From: Acidobacteriota bacterium
GTDB lineage: Bacteria > Acidobacteriota > Thermoanaerobaculia > Gp7-AA8
DNA: 41,306 bases
Reading direction: 5' to 3'
Assembly: GCA_016184115.1 (NCBI GenBank)
Contig: JACPDH010000030.1
Location: 1 to 41,306, forward strand
Shown: positions 12,068 through 20,022 of the stretch, piece after piece
Position numbering within the stretch: position 1 is the stretch's first letter
Layout of the letters: the number at the start of each line of letters is the position of its first letter
The notes under the pieces: model-generated
Database searches by the model: none
Told to the model about the DNA's origin: nothing
What the model saw: the letters and a program-made list of their open reading frames with translations, nothing else
Translations under genes and position numbers: made by a program

Positions 12068-13468
12068 GTGATCAAGTTCGGCAAAGGAAATCTCCGCATT
12101 CCAAAATGGACGCGACCCGTCTACCTCGTCGCGGCGGGCATGTCAGACTTCAGGAAGCGCTATCCGGAGAAGAAGCTCGAGGAGCTTTGCATGATGGCGT
12201 TTCGGATGCTCCTCGAGGAGAACGACCTGAAGAAGGAGCCGCTCGAGGTGAAGTCGCTGATCAACTTCGCCTCGTACGGCGAGTTCGCGGATCACTTCCA
12301 GGACCAGCTTCTCTGCGAGGCGAAGGTCCACGACTATCTGGGACTCGATCTCTTGCCGAACGTCGGTGTGAAGACGGGCGGCGCGACCGGCGGTTCGGCG
12401 ATTCTCGTCGGCGCGCAGTCCGTCGCGAGCGGCTATTCCGACTGCACGCTCGTCCTCGGCTGGGAACGGATGGACGAGGTGAGGACGTGGACCGGCAACT
12501 ACTACATCGCTTCGGCTGCGTGCAAAGACTTCGAGACGCGGCTCGCCCGCAATTACGCAAGCTACTACGCCCCGATGGCGCGCCGCTTCCAGGAGATCTA
12601 CGGCGTCGACGAGAAGGTCCGCGCTGAGATCGCGGTGCGTAACCGCCGCAACGCCTGCTACTCGCCGTACTCACAACAGCCCGGGAAGCACACGATCGAG
12701 GAGGTGCTGTCGGGCGACGTGGTGTCCGACCCGCTGCGCTTCCTCGAGTGCTGCGCGATGAGCGTTGGCTCGGCGGCCGCGCTCCTCTGCTCGGAGGAGG
12801 TCGCATATCAGCTCAGCGACAGGCCGGTCAGACTCTACATCGCCGGCGGCTCGCACACGCTTCGCACGGGCGACCGGAGACCGATGGAAATTCCGCTGTT
12901 GCCTAACGAGACCGAAGAAAGCTACAGATGGCTGTACGAGGACATGAAGAAGCAGGACGGTCGCTGGCCAGGGTTCGAGAGCTTCGGCGCGACGCGTTTT
13001 GCCGCGTACATGGCGTACGGCATGGCCGGCATCAGGGAGCCGATCGAGGATCTCGATCTCGTCGAGACGCACGACGCATTCACGATCTCCGATCTTCAGA
13101 CGTACGGCGATGTTGGTCTCGCACTCTACGGGCGTGAACAGGAGTTCGTCACCTCGGGCGAGTCGTACCTCGTGAACCCGAAGACGGGCAGGCCGGGGAA
13201 GTGCCCGGCGAACCTCTCGGGCGGGCTGCTCGGGACGATGCACGCGGTCGGTGCGACTGGAATTTTCCAGTGTGCCGAGGTCGCGTGGCAGATTCAGGGG
13301 AAGTACGACAGGTTCCATGGTGATCCGGCGCTCTGGCGAAGATACGGCAAGGAAAAGCCGACCGACTGGACGAGCATGCAGGTTTCGGATCCGCGCCGCG
13401 GGCTCGCGATCTCCCACGCGGGCGTCGGCAGTCACGTGACCTGCGCGGTGCTGGAGAAGGGTTGGTAG
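12068..13468 (+). CDS. Thiolase-like acyl-CoA acyltransferase (SCP2/acetyl-CoA acetyltransferase family), partner of a DUF35 protein
   Basis: This 466-residue protein shows the thiolase fold signatures: LVLGWERMDEV in the first half, ETHDAF in the second half, and GGLLGTMHAVGATG near the C-terminus, where thiolases have GGxxxxGHPxGATG. The nucleophile region, usually a cysteine in a CASG-like turn, reads TGGATGGS (residues 103-110), so I do not find the expected catalytic cysteine there. The C-terminal Cys-Gly motif is also replaced, by AISHAGVGSH. The GTG start is preceded by GGAGGTGA. The DUF35 gene follows 10 bp later; such thiolase/DUF35 pairs act as one enzyme in archaeal mevalonate synthesis and in BbsAB of anaerobic toluene degradation. 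The acyl-CoA substrate is unknown. Confidence 0.83.
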   Translation: MIKFGKGNLRIPKWTRPVYLVAAGMSDFRKRYPEKKLEELCMMAFRMLLEENDLKKEPLEVKSLINFASYGEFADHFQDQLLCEAKVHDYLGLDLLPNVGVKTGGATGGSAILVGAQSVASGYSDCTLVLGWERMDEVRTWTGNYYIASAACKDFETRLARNYASYYAPMARRFQEIYGVDEKVRAEIAVRNRRNACYSPYSQQPGKHTIEEVLSGDVVSDPLRFLECCAMSVGSAAALLCSEEVAYQLSDRPVRLYIAGGSHTLRTGDRRPMEIPLLPNETEESYRWLYEDMKKQDGRWPGFESFGATRFAAYMAYGMAGIREPIEDLDLVETHDAFTISDLQTYGDVGLALYGREQEFVTSGESYLVNPKTGRPGKCPANLSGGLLGTMHAVGATGIFQCAEVAWQIQGKYDRFHGDPALWRRYGKEKPTDWTSMQVSDPRRGLAISHAGVGSHVTCAVLEKGW

Positions 13469-13478
13469 GAGGCGAACG

Positions 13479-14012
13479 ATGAGCGACCGCAATGCAGTCG
13501 ATACGCCGGTACTTCCCAAGATCACGCCGTCGTCGATCGACGTCGTCGGTGACGCCTGGGTCGTCGAGCTTCCGCGCTTCGGCGACGAGGGAACGCACTT
13601 TCACACCTACGGCCTGTTGACTCCCTATTTCAAAGGGCTTGCGGAGGGGCGGTTGATGGCGACGCGGTGTGTCTTCGAGAGATGTCCGATCGGCAAGGGG
13701 AACGGCGAGCTCTGGCTGCCGCCGCGGGCCGACTGCCCCGACTGTCATCAACCGATGGTCTGGCAGCAGATTCGCGACCCGCACGGCTACGTTTACTCCT
13801 ATACGCTCGTCGAGCGCGGAGGAGCGGGCCTCGAGATTCCGACGCCTTACTACCAGATCGACGTGAAGATCGCCGGGGTCTGTTCGATCGTGAAGAGTTA
13901 CCTCGTCGGAGAGATGACGCCGCTCCGGATTGGCGATCGTGTTCGCGCTGCATTCCGCACAGGCAGATCGGCGACGCACACGGCGCTCGATCTCTACTTC
14001 GAGCGAGAGTGA
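13479..14012 (+). CDS. DUF35 Zn-ribbon/OB-fold acyl-CoA-binding partner protein
   Basis: A 177-residue protein with an N-terminal rubredoxin-like zinc ribbon (C64, C69 and, after a 16-residue spacer, C86-P-D-C89) followed by an OB-fold (PHGYVYSYTLVERGG ... YYQIDVKIAG ... IGDRVRAAF). The family normally guides acyl-CoA into a partner thiolase. Its start lies behind a ribosome-binding site TAGGAGG that overlaps the thiolase stop, so the two are an operon. The ribbon spacing is longer than the common Cx2C...Cx2C version, and the first pair is Cx4C. Confidence 0.85.
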   Translation: MSDRNAVDTPVLPKITPSSIDVVGDAWVVELPRFGDEGTHFHTYGLLTPYFKGLAEGRLMATRCVFERCPIGKGNGELWLPPRADCPDCHQPMVWQQIRDPHGYVYSYTLVERGGAGLEIPTPYYQIDVKIAGVCSIVKSYLVGEMTPLRIGDRVRAAFRTGRSATHTALDLYFERE

Positions 14013-14360
14013 CGACTGCGTTCGCGCAGACTCCTGCCCCCGCGATAGAGGCACGCCGGGATGACACCGCGTGTGCCTCGGTCTTCGACGGTCGTCAGCC
14101 GCCGGCGGGGATTGCGGTTTCACTTCGAGTCGCTCGTCCCTGACCCCTCGCTACCGGGACTGAACACGACTTCTTTGCGGATTGCGGCTTCCGCGATCTC
14201 CAATCGTCCAACGCTGACAGGATCGTGACGGCTGTTCGCGTAATGCGACAACACCGTGACAGCCTGCGAGGCTGCTGGCGCTAACTTTTTCTCCGTAGCT
14301 GCGTCGGAATGCCTGAACGCCCTCCGGGTCGGAATTCGTGTTGCGATCAGAACGAGGTGA
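14013..14360. other. Non-coding stretch before the DUF5916 gene
   Basis: No gene is supported here. It holds the second copy of a 14-mer (14023-14036) shared with 11411-11424 and a short hairpin followed by a T-run (14260-14290). I see no confident -35/-10 pair for the DUF5916 gene; the ribosome-binding site GAGGTGA lies at 14354-14360. Confidence 0.55.
14260..14290 (+). terminator. Possible weak terminator (hairpin plus T5)
   Basis: The stem CAGCCT-gcg-AGGCTG (14260-14274) is followed, 11 bp on, by TTTTT (14286-14290). The distance between stem and T-run is longer than in a classic intrinsic terminator, so this is tentative. Confidence 0.3.
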
Positions 14361-16964
14361 ATGATGGTGAGTTGCGCTCGCAGACTGATGTTCGTCTTCC
14401 TCGGGTCGAGCGTCCTGCTCGTCTCTCCGTCGGTGTCGGGCGCCGAGGAGCAGGAAAAGAGGCGTCCGTCGTACCGCAGTGTGCGGATTGCCGCGCCACC
14501 TCGGCTCGACGGAGACCTCGGCGATCGTGCGTGGCTCGATGCGGCGGAGATCACGGGGTTCACCCAGATCGACCCTGACGAGGGAAAACCTGCGAAGGAT
14601 CAGACGCGGGTGAAGGTCGTGTACGACGACGACGCGATCTACTTCGGCCTCACGATGGAGGACAGCGGAGCGCCGACGCCGCTGCTCGCGCGTCGCGACA
14701 GCGATTTGAACAATGGCGACTATGTCCGGATCAGCATCGACTCGCAGCACGATGGCGTAAACGGCGCCGCTTTCGTCGTGAATGCCTCGAACGTCCAGAT
14801 GGACATGATTCTCTACAACGACATTTACAGTGACACAAGCTGGGACGCGGTGTGGGAATCGGCGGCGAGGATCGTGCCGGGAGGCTGGGTCGCGGAGCTC
14901 CGCATTCCGTACTCGCAGCTGCGGTTCCCTGCGAAGGACGCGCACACGTGGGGCTTTAACGTGAGCCGATGGAATGCCCGCACGTTCGAGAACTCGCGAC
15001 TCGTCTTTACCCCGAAGAGCGTGAGCGCGTTCGTGTCTCATTTCGCGGAGCTCGACGGGATCGAGGGGATCAGTCCGCGAAAGGGCCTGGAGTTGATGCC
15101 GTATGCCATCGCGCGCTCCGACCATCGCTCGCAACTCGACAACCCGCTGCTCGAGTCGTCGGACCAGAATCTCGACGGCGGTCTCGACCTGAAGTACGGA
15201 CTGACGTCGAGCCTGCGGTTGACGGCAACGATCAACCCTGATTTCGGTCAGGTCGAGGTCGACCCTGCCGTCCTGAATCTCAGCCAGTTCGAGACGTTTT
15301 ATCCGGAGAAGCGCCCCTTCTTCACGGAAGGCGCGAACATCTTCAACTTTGGGAACGGACCGGCGAACAGCCGCTGGGGCTTCAACATGTGGTTCCCGAC
15401 GTTTTTCTATTCGCGACGGATCGGGCGCTCACCGCAACGGTTCGTGCCGGCCGAGTTTTCCGACGTTCCCGGGGAGACGACGATTCTCGGAGCGGCGAAA
15501 GTGACGGGAAAGGCGGGCGAGAAGTGGACGGTCGGCGTGCTCGACGCGGTGACCGACGAGGAGACTGGCTACTTTGGCACGCTCGTCACGGCGGAGGATG
15601 GATCGAAACGGCTCGAGCGGTGGGGGACGGTCGTTGAGCCGATGACGAATTACTACGTCTCGCGGGCCACGAGGGAGTATGGCAAGAGCTCCCGCGTCGG
15701 GGCGTTCTTCTCCGCGACGAACCGGGACCTCTCGGGGCCGCTCGAAAGCACGCTCCGGGACGGGGCGTACTTCGGAGGGATCGACGGGCACAGCTTCTTC
15801 GACGACAAGAGCTGGCTCCTCGAGTGGCTCGGGGGCGGCTCGCTGGTGGAGGGCTCCGAGGAAGCGATCGCTCTAACGCAGCAGAGTGCGGCACGCTATT
15901 ACCAGCGTCCCGACGCGGGGCACGTCGAGCTCGATGCGACGCGCACTTCGCTCAGCGGCTGGATGGGTCGTGCGATGCTTGCGAAGCAGGACGGCAAGTG
16001 GCGGCCGAATATTCAGGTTCAGGCGCTCTCGCCGGGACTCGAGCTCAATGACGTCGGGTTTCTTCCGCGCGTCGACGCGATCTCGTCGCACGCGCTCATC
16101 CAGTACCGCGACACCGACGTCAAGGCGAACCGGCGCATGCTGAATTGGTGGGCCGGCAAGTATCAGAACTGGAACTTCGACGGCGACCTAACTGCGAATG
16201 GCGTCGCGTCGGCCTATTACCGCGAGTTTACGAACTACTGGTGGACCGAGGCGTGGGCGGGCGCGCGGCTCGACGTGATCGACGACCAGCGGACGCGGGG
16301 AGGCCCGGCGGTCCGAGGGCCTGGCAACCACTACGTCGGCGGCGGATTCGGGAGTGACAGTCGAAAGCCACTCTCGTTCAACGTCTGGGTCGAGCGCTCC
16401 AGCGCGAACGATGGTGGCAGCGGCTTCTACACCGGAGGTACGTTCACCTGGCGACCGAGCCCTGCGATTCGATTTCAGATCTCACCCGAGTACAACGACT
16501 CGACCAGCGCGACACAATACGTCACGACGCTCCGCGACTCCGGCTACGAGCCGACATACGGCAACAGCTACATCTTTGCGGTTCTCGACCAGAAGCTCCT
16601 CGATATCGGAATCCGGACGGAATGGACGGTCAGTTCGAGGCTCTCGTTCCAGCTCTTCGTGCAGCCGTTCATCGCAAGCGGCGACTACGAGGATTTCAAG
16701 CAGCTCGTACGGCCGCGAGACGACGAGTACGTCGCGACACAAGAGTCGTTCGATCGCGATTTCAACGTGCGAAGCGTGCGCGGGAGCGCCGTCGTGCGAT
16801 GGGAGTTCCGTCCCGGCTCTTCGGTCTACGTCGTCTGGAACGAGAACCGAGCCGACGAGGCCCCGGTGGGCGACTTCAAGCCGAGCCGCGATCTTTCCGC
16901 GCTCTCCGACGCCCCGTCGCGCGACGTCTTCCTCGTGAAGTTCTCGTACTGGCTTCCGATCTAG
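14361..16964 (+). CDS. DUF5916 outer-membrane protein with N-terminal carbohydrate-binding-like domain
   Basis: An 867-residue exported protein. The signal peptide is MMVSCARRLMFVFLGSSVLL through a VSGAEE cleavage region. An N-terminal CBM9/DOMON-like domain follows (PPRLDGDLGDRAWLDA, then VKVVYDDDAIYFGLTMED, GGWVAELRIPYSQLRF). The rest matches the DUF5916 layout: TINPDFGQVEVDPAVLNL, FYPEKRPFFTEGANIF, then a long region of alternating aromatic strands ending in KFSYWLPI, as in an outer-membrane beta-barrel. The function of DUF5916 proteins is not established; a role in binding or taking up glycans or other polymers is often assumed. The start has a ribosome-binding site GAGGTGA immediately upstream. 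It stands as a single gene. Confidence 0.87.
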   Translation: MMVSCARRLMFVFLGSSVLLVSPSVSGAEEQEKRRPSYRSVRIAAPPRLDGDLGDRAWLDAAEITGFTQIDPDEGKPAKDQTRVKVVYDDDAIYFGLTMEDSGAPTPLLARRDSDLNNGDYVRISIDSQHDGVNGAAFVVNASNVQMDMILYNDIYSDTSWDAVWESAARIVPGGWVAELRIPYSQLRFPAKDAHTWGFNVSRWNARTFENSRLVFTPKSVSAFVSHFAELDGIEGISPRKGLELMPYAIARSDHRSQLDNPLLESSDQNLDGGLDLKYGLTSSLRLTATINPDFGQVEVDPAVLNLSQFETFYPEKRPFFTEGANIFNFGNGPANSRWGFNMWFPTFFYSRRIGRSPQRFVPAEFSDVPGETTILGAAKVTGKAGEKWTVGVLDAVTDEETGYFGTLVTAEDGSKRLERWGTVVEPMTNYYVSRATREYGKSSRVGAFFSATNRDLSGPLESTLRDGAYFGGIDGHSFFDDKSWLLEWLGGGSLVEGSEEAIALTQQSAARYYQRPDAGHVELDATRTSLSGWMGRAMLAKQDGKWRPNIQVQALSPGLELNDVGFLPRVDAISSHALIQYRDTDVKANRRMLNWWAGKYQNWNFDGDLTANGVASAYYREFTNYWWTEAWAGARLDVIDDQRTRGGPAVRGPGNHYVGGGFGSDSRKPLSFNVWVERSSANDGGSGFYTGGTFTWRPSPAIRFQISPEYNDSTSATQYVTTLRDSGYEPTYGNSYIFAVLDQKLLDIGIRTEWTVSSRLSFQLFVQPFIASGDYEDFKQLVRPRDDEYVATQESFDRDFNVRSVRGSAVVRWEFRPGSSVYVVWNENRADEAPVGDFKPSRDLSALSDAPSRDVFLVKFSYWLPI

Positions 16965-17018
16965 CCAGGATCATTCATGAGGGTTTGTCGCGAGGCGCGC
17001 ACGAATGGTTCGGCGACC

Positions 17019-18059
17019 TTACGTGAAGGTGGCCCCGACGGATTCCGCGAAGCCGGCGCCGAACGCTCGCGATGGGGTCCACGCTCCCGGGGGGACGGTG
17101 CCGGCGATTACCCGCTCGACGCTCGACACGGCGGACTCTGCTGTGAATCGATACCCCTCCGCCGTTCGCATCGTCATCGCAATCGGTTCTGCTCCCGGCT
17201 TCGAGACCTGACCCCAGAGGTGCATGCTGGCGCGCGCCCGTACGTCGGCGTCGGGCCCTTGCCTGCGGCCGGCGGCCAGCTGCAGGAGGCGGCGAAGGGG
17301 TGTAAATCCGAGGATCGGAAGCAGCGGTCGAAGTCGTCGCAACCGCGCAGTCGCGCGCGGTGACGAGCCGGCGAAGACACGAATGTTCGGAATTCTCGTC
17401 GTGTGCCAGGCGGTCGAGACGTCGCCCCAGGGAATCGTCACGGCGTGGTGCGCTCCGCAGTCGAAAGGGATCTCCTTCGCCTGCCACGCCACGGGCACTC
17501 GCACGATGCGTCCTTCCGCGCGGATCGCTCCCCCTTCGTGAATTCCTTCGATCATCGTGAGGAGCGTTCCGCGGCTGAGACCTCCGCCCTTCGAGTGGAA
17601 CGCGAGCTCGAGATCGGTGGCGTCCGGCATTTTCTCGGCGAGCAGTGCCGCGAGGCAGTCCGAGGGGACGACGTCGAAACCGACGCCGGGTACGAGTGCG
17701 ATGCCGGCCTGCTTCGCGTCGTCGCCGCGACGGATGACCGCTTCGAACACGGCGATCTCTCCCGTGATGTCGAGATAGTGCGTTTTCGAGCGAACGCATG
17801 CGTCGACCATCGGTGCGCTGGTGTGAACGAACGGGCCCGCACAATGAACGATGGCGGATACCCCCTCGAGGTTGCCAGCGAGTGCGTCGTTGTCGCCGAG
17901 TGAAAACGCCCGCGAAGGAAGTGAGAGCTCGCGAGCGATGCTCTCAATCGACTGAGCCGAACGCGCCGCGAGTATCGGTTTGTGGCCTCGTCGCACTGCT
18001 TCTCGCGCCACGAGCTGGCCCGTGTAGCCGTTCGCTCCGTAGATCATCCAATGGCTCAT
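17019..18059 (-). CDS. Saccharopine dehydrogenase-like / trans-acting enoyl reductase family protein
   Basis: A 346-residue NAD(P)-binding protein. The N-terminus MSHWMIYGANGYTGQLVAREA holds the Rossmann motif GANGYTG. Further family signs are VSAIVHCAGPFVHTSAPMVDAC and THYLDITGE, then ALVPGVGFDVVPSDC. This combination is typical of the saccharopine-dehydrogenase-like reductases that include the trans-acting enoyl reductases of mycobacterial lipid synthesis; the real substrate here is unknown. The start at 18059 gives the motif at the usual place. A TATGAT box ends 6 bp before the ATG, so the mRNA is probably leaderless and no ribosome-binding site is seen. It is transcribed towards the DUF5916 gene and divergently from the S10 peptidase. 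Confidence 0.85.
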   Translation of the reverse strand: MSHWMIYGANGYTGQLVAREAVRRGHKPILAARSAQSIESIARELSLPSRAFSLGDNDALAGNLEGVSAIVHCAGPFVHTSAPMVDACVRSKTHYLDITGEIAVFEAVIRRGDDAKQAGIALVPGVGFDVVPSDCLAALLAEKMPDATDLELAFHSKGGGLSRGTLLTMIEGIHEGGAIRAEGRIVRVPVAWQAKEIPFDCGAHHAVTIPWGDVSTAWHTTRIPNIRVFAGSSPRATARLRRLRPLLPILGFTPLRRLLQLAAGRRQGPDADVRARASMHLWGQVSKPGAEPIAMTMRTAEGYRFTAESAVSSVERVIAGTVPPGAWTPSRAFGAGFAESVGATFT

Positions 18060-18065
18060 GAGTCG

Positions 18066-18071
18066 ATCATA
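18066..18071 (-). promoter_or_regulatory. -10 box (TATGAT) of the saccharopine-dehydrogenase-like gene
   Basis: Read on the minus strand, TATGAT is followed by 6 bp and then ATG, which places the expected transcription start at or next to the start codon. No good -35 box is visible, and no ribosome-binding site separates the box from the gene. Confidence 0.45.
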
Positions 18072-18159
18072 GGCGAGGAGGGAGCAGTCCGGCGCAGAAT
18101 CGACCTGCCTTCGCGAGGGCGCGTTGGTATTGCGAGCGCTGCGCGGAGTGAATCCCTCA

Positions 18160-18165
18160 TATAAT
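18160..18165 (+). promoter_or_regulatory. -10 box (TATAAT) of the S10 peptidase gene
   Basis: A perfect TATAAT lies 39 bp upstream of the TTG start and about 25 bp upstream of the ribosome-binding site, in an otherwise GC-rich region. No strong -35 hexamer is found 16-18 bp upstream (CGCTGC at 17 bp). Confidence 0.5.
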
Positions 18166-18204
18166 CGCGGCGTCCGCTCTCGAGTAACGAAGGAGGCTCC
18201 TACC

Positions 18205-19731
18205 TTGATCACTACGCGCGCTGCGATAGTTGCTGTACTGCTTTTCGGCATCACTCCCTTCGCAGTTCCCGCGTTCGCGGAGGAGGCCAAGCCAGCCGAC
18301 GCGAAGAAGCACGAACCAATTCCAGATCCATTGAAGGTCGTCACGCAGCATCGCCTCAAGGCGGGAGCGACCGACATCGCATACACCGCGACGGCGGAGG
18401 AGATCGATCTTCGCGATGGCGAAGGAAAACAGACCGCACGCTTTTTCACGATCTCATACGTGAAGGCTGGCGTCGCGCGCGCCGAAGAGCGGCCCGTTAC
18501 GTTCGTGTTCAACGGCGGCCCGGGATCGGCGTCGATCTGGCTTCACTTCGGCCTCGTCGGCCCGAAATTGATCGACATCCCGAGCGATGCCTCCGATCCG
18601 GGAGCTCCGCCTTACAAGTTGCGCGACAACCCGTGGAGCATTCTGCGCGCAACCGATGTCGTCTTCGTCGATCCCGTCGGGACTGGTTTTAGTCATGCGC
18701 TGGGCGAGAAGAAGGACGAGGACTTCTGGGGATACGACGAAGATGCCGACTCGGTCGCCGAATTCATCCGCACGTTCGTCACGATGAAGAATCGTTGGAA
18801 CTCGCCGAAGTACATCCTCGGCGAAAGCTACGGCGGAATTCGCGGCTCGTTGCTCGTTCCTAGGCTGCAGCAACGGCTGAACATTGGACTCAACGGCGTA
18901 ATCCTGATCTCGCCGGCTATCAATATGGCGATGCTGCCGTTCGACGTGACGGGTAACGATCTTCCCTACGTCACGCTTCTTCCCGCACAGGCTGCGACGG
19001 CTCATTACCACGGCAAACTCCCCGATGGATGGCCGAGCCGCGAGGAGCTCCTCAGGGAAGTTGAGACGTTCGCGGGGGGTGAGTACCTTGCGGCGCTTTT
19101 CAAGGGAGACACGATCGATTCGGCGGAGAAGCGGCGGGTGGCCGAGAAGCTTCACCGGTACACCGGGCTTCCCACCGAGTACATCGTGAGGAGCGACCTC
19201 AGGATCTACGGCGAGCGCTTCCTCAAGGAGCTGCTGCGCGATCACGGTAGGGCGATCGGCCGGCTCGACTCTCGCTATGTGCAGGACGAGCTGGACAAGG
19301 TCGCCGAGATGCCGGAGAGCGACCCGTTCGATGCGAAGACTGGGTCAATCTACGTCGCCACGTTCCAGAGCTATCTTCGAAACGATCTGAAGGTCGACCT
19401 CGTCAAGCGCTACATTTCCTCGAGCGAGAAGGCGGGGAAGATCTGGAAACGCCCCGAAGGACGCAACCATGCGTTCGCTGGCTACATCGACGTGACCGGG
19501 AGCCTCGCCCAGGGGACGAAAGACAACGAGGCGCTCCGCGTGTTCGCAGCGAGCGGCTACCACGATCTCGCCACGTCTTACTTTGCCACAGAGTACATGC
19601 TTCGCCACAGCGGGATCGATCCGAAACGCCTCACGCTGAAGAACTACGAAGGTGGGCACATGATGTACCTCCACCAGCCGTCGCTCGAGGCGCTCTCGAA
19701 CGACATCGTCGCGTTCATCGACGGGAAGTAG
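18205..19731 (+). CDS. Secreted serine carboxypeptidase, peptidase family S10
   Basis: The TTG start at 18205 is chosen because AAGGAGG (18190-18196) lies 8 bp before it and the sequence then begins with a good signal peptide (MITTRAAIVAVLLFGITPFA, cleaved near AFA-EE). The mature part has the S10 hallmarks: VFNGGPGSASIW (oxyanion region), VGTGFSHA, and the nucleophile motif GESYGG with S208. The acid and base of the triad are likely the aspartate in SGYHDLATSY and the histidine in EGGHMMY. It removes C-terminal residues from peptides, probably in the periplasm or outside. It is monocistronic, with its own -10 box. It fits with the other secreted peptidases in the window. Confidence 0.92.
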   Translation: MITTRAAIVAVLLFGITPFAVPAFAEEAKPADAKKHEPIPDPLKVVTQHRLKAGATDIAYTATAEEIDLRDGEGKQTARFFTISYVKAGVARAEERPVTFVFNGGPGSASIWLHFGLVGPKLIDIPSDASDPGAPPYKLRDNPWSILRATDVVFVDPVGTGFSHALGEKKDEDFWGYDEDADSVAEFIRTFVTMKNRWNSPKYILGESYGGIRGSLLVPRLQQRLNIGLNGVILISPAINMAMLPFDVTGNDLPYVTLLPAQAATAHYHGKLPDGWPSREELLREVETFAGGEYLAALFKGDTIDSAEKRRVAEKLHRYTGLPTEYIVRSDLRIYGERFLKELLRDHGRAIGRLDSRYVQDELDKVAEMPESDPFDAKTGSIYVATFQSYLRNDLKVDLVKRYISSSEKAGKIWKRPEGRNHAFAGYIDVTGSLAQGTKDNEALRVFAASGYHDLATSYFATEYMLRHSGIDPKRLTLKNYEGGHMMYLHQPSLEALSNDIVAFIDGK

Positions 19732-20022
19732 TTCCCGTTAGGGCTCGATCGAATCGGCAGATCGAGATCACGAATCGCTCCAACCGATCGGCAAGCGCTC
19801 GGGGACGAGCATTCTCAGTCGGCGACCTATCCAAAGATTCACCTCGGCGTACAGGCATTCCGTTTAGAATGGCGCGCGCCGTTCCGGCCGGGTTCACGGA
19901 ACAGCCTCCCGTTTATCGAATCGCCGCGCAGTACGGGCTTCGAATGGCCCGGACGGGCGAGTGTCTGCTCACGTTCTGGCCTACCACCGCTTGATGCTGC
20001 TCTTCCCTGGAAGGAAACCGAA

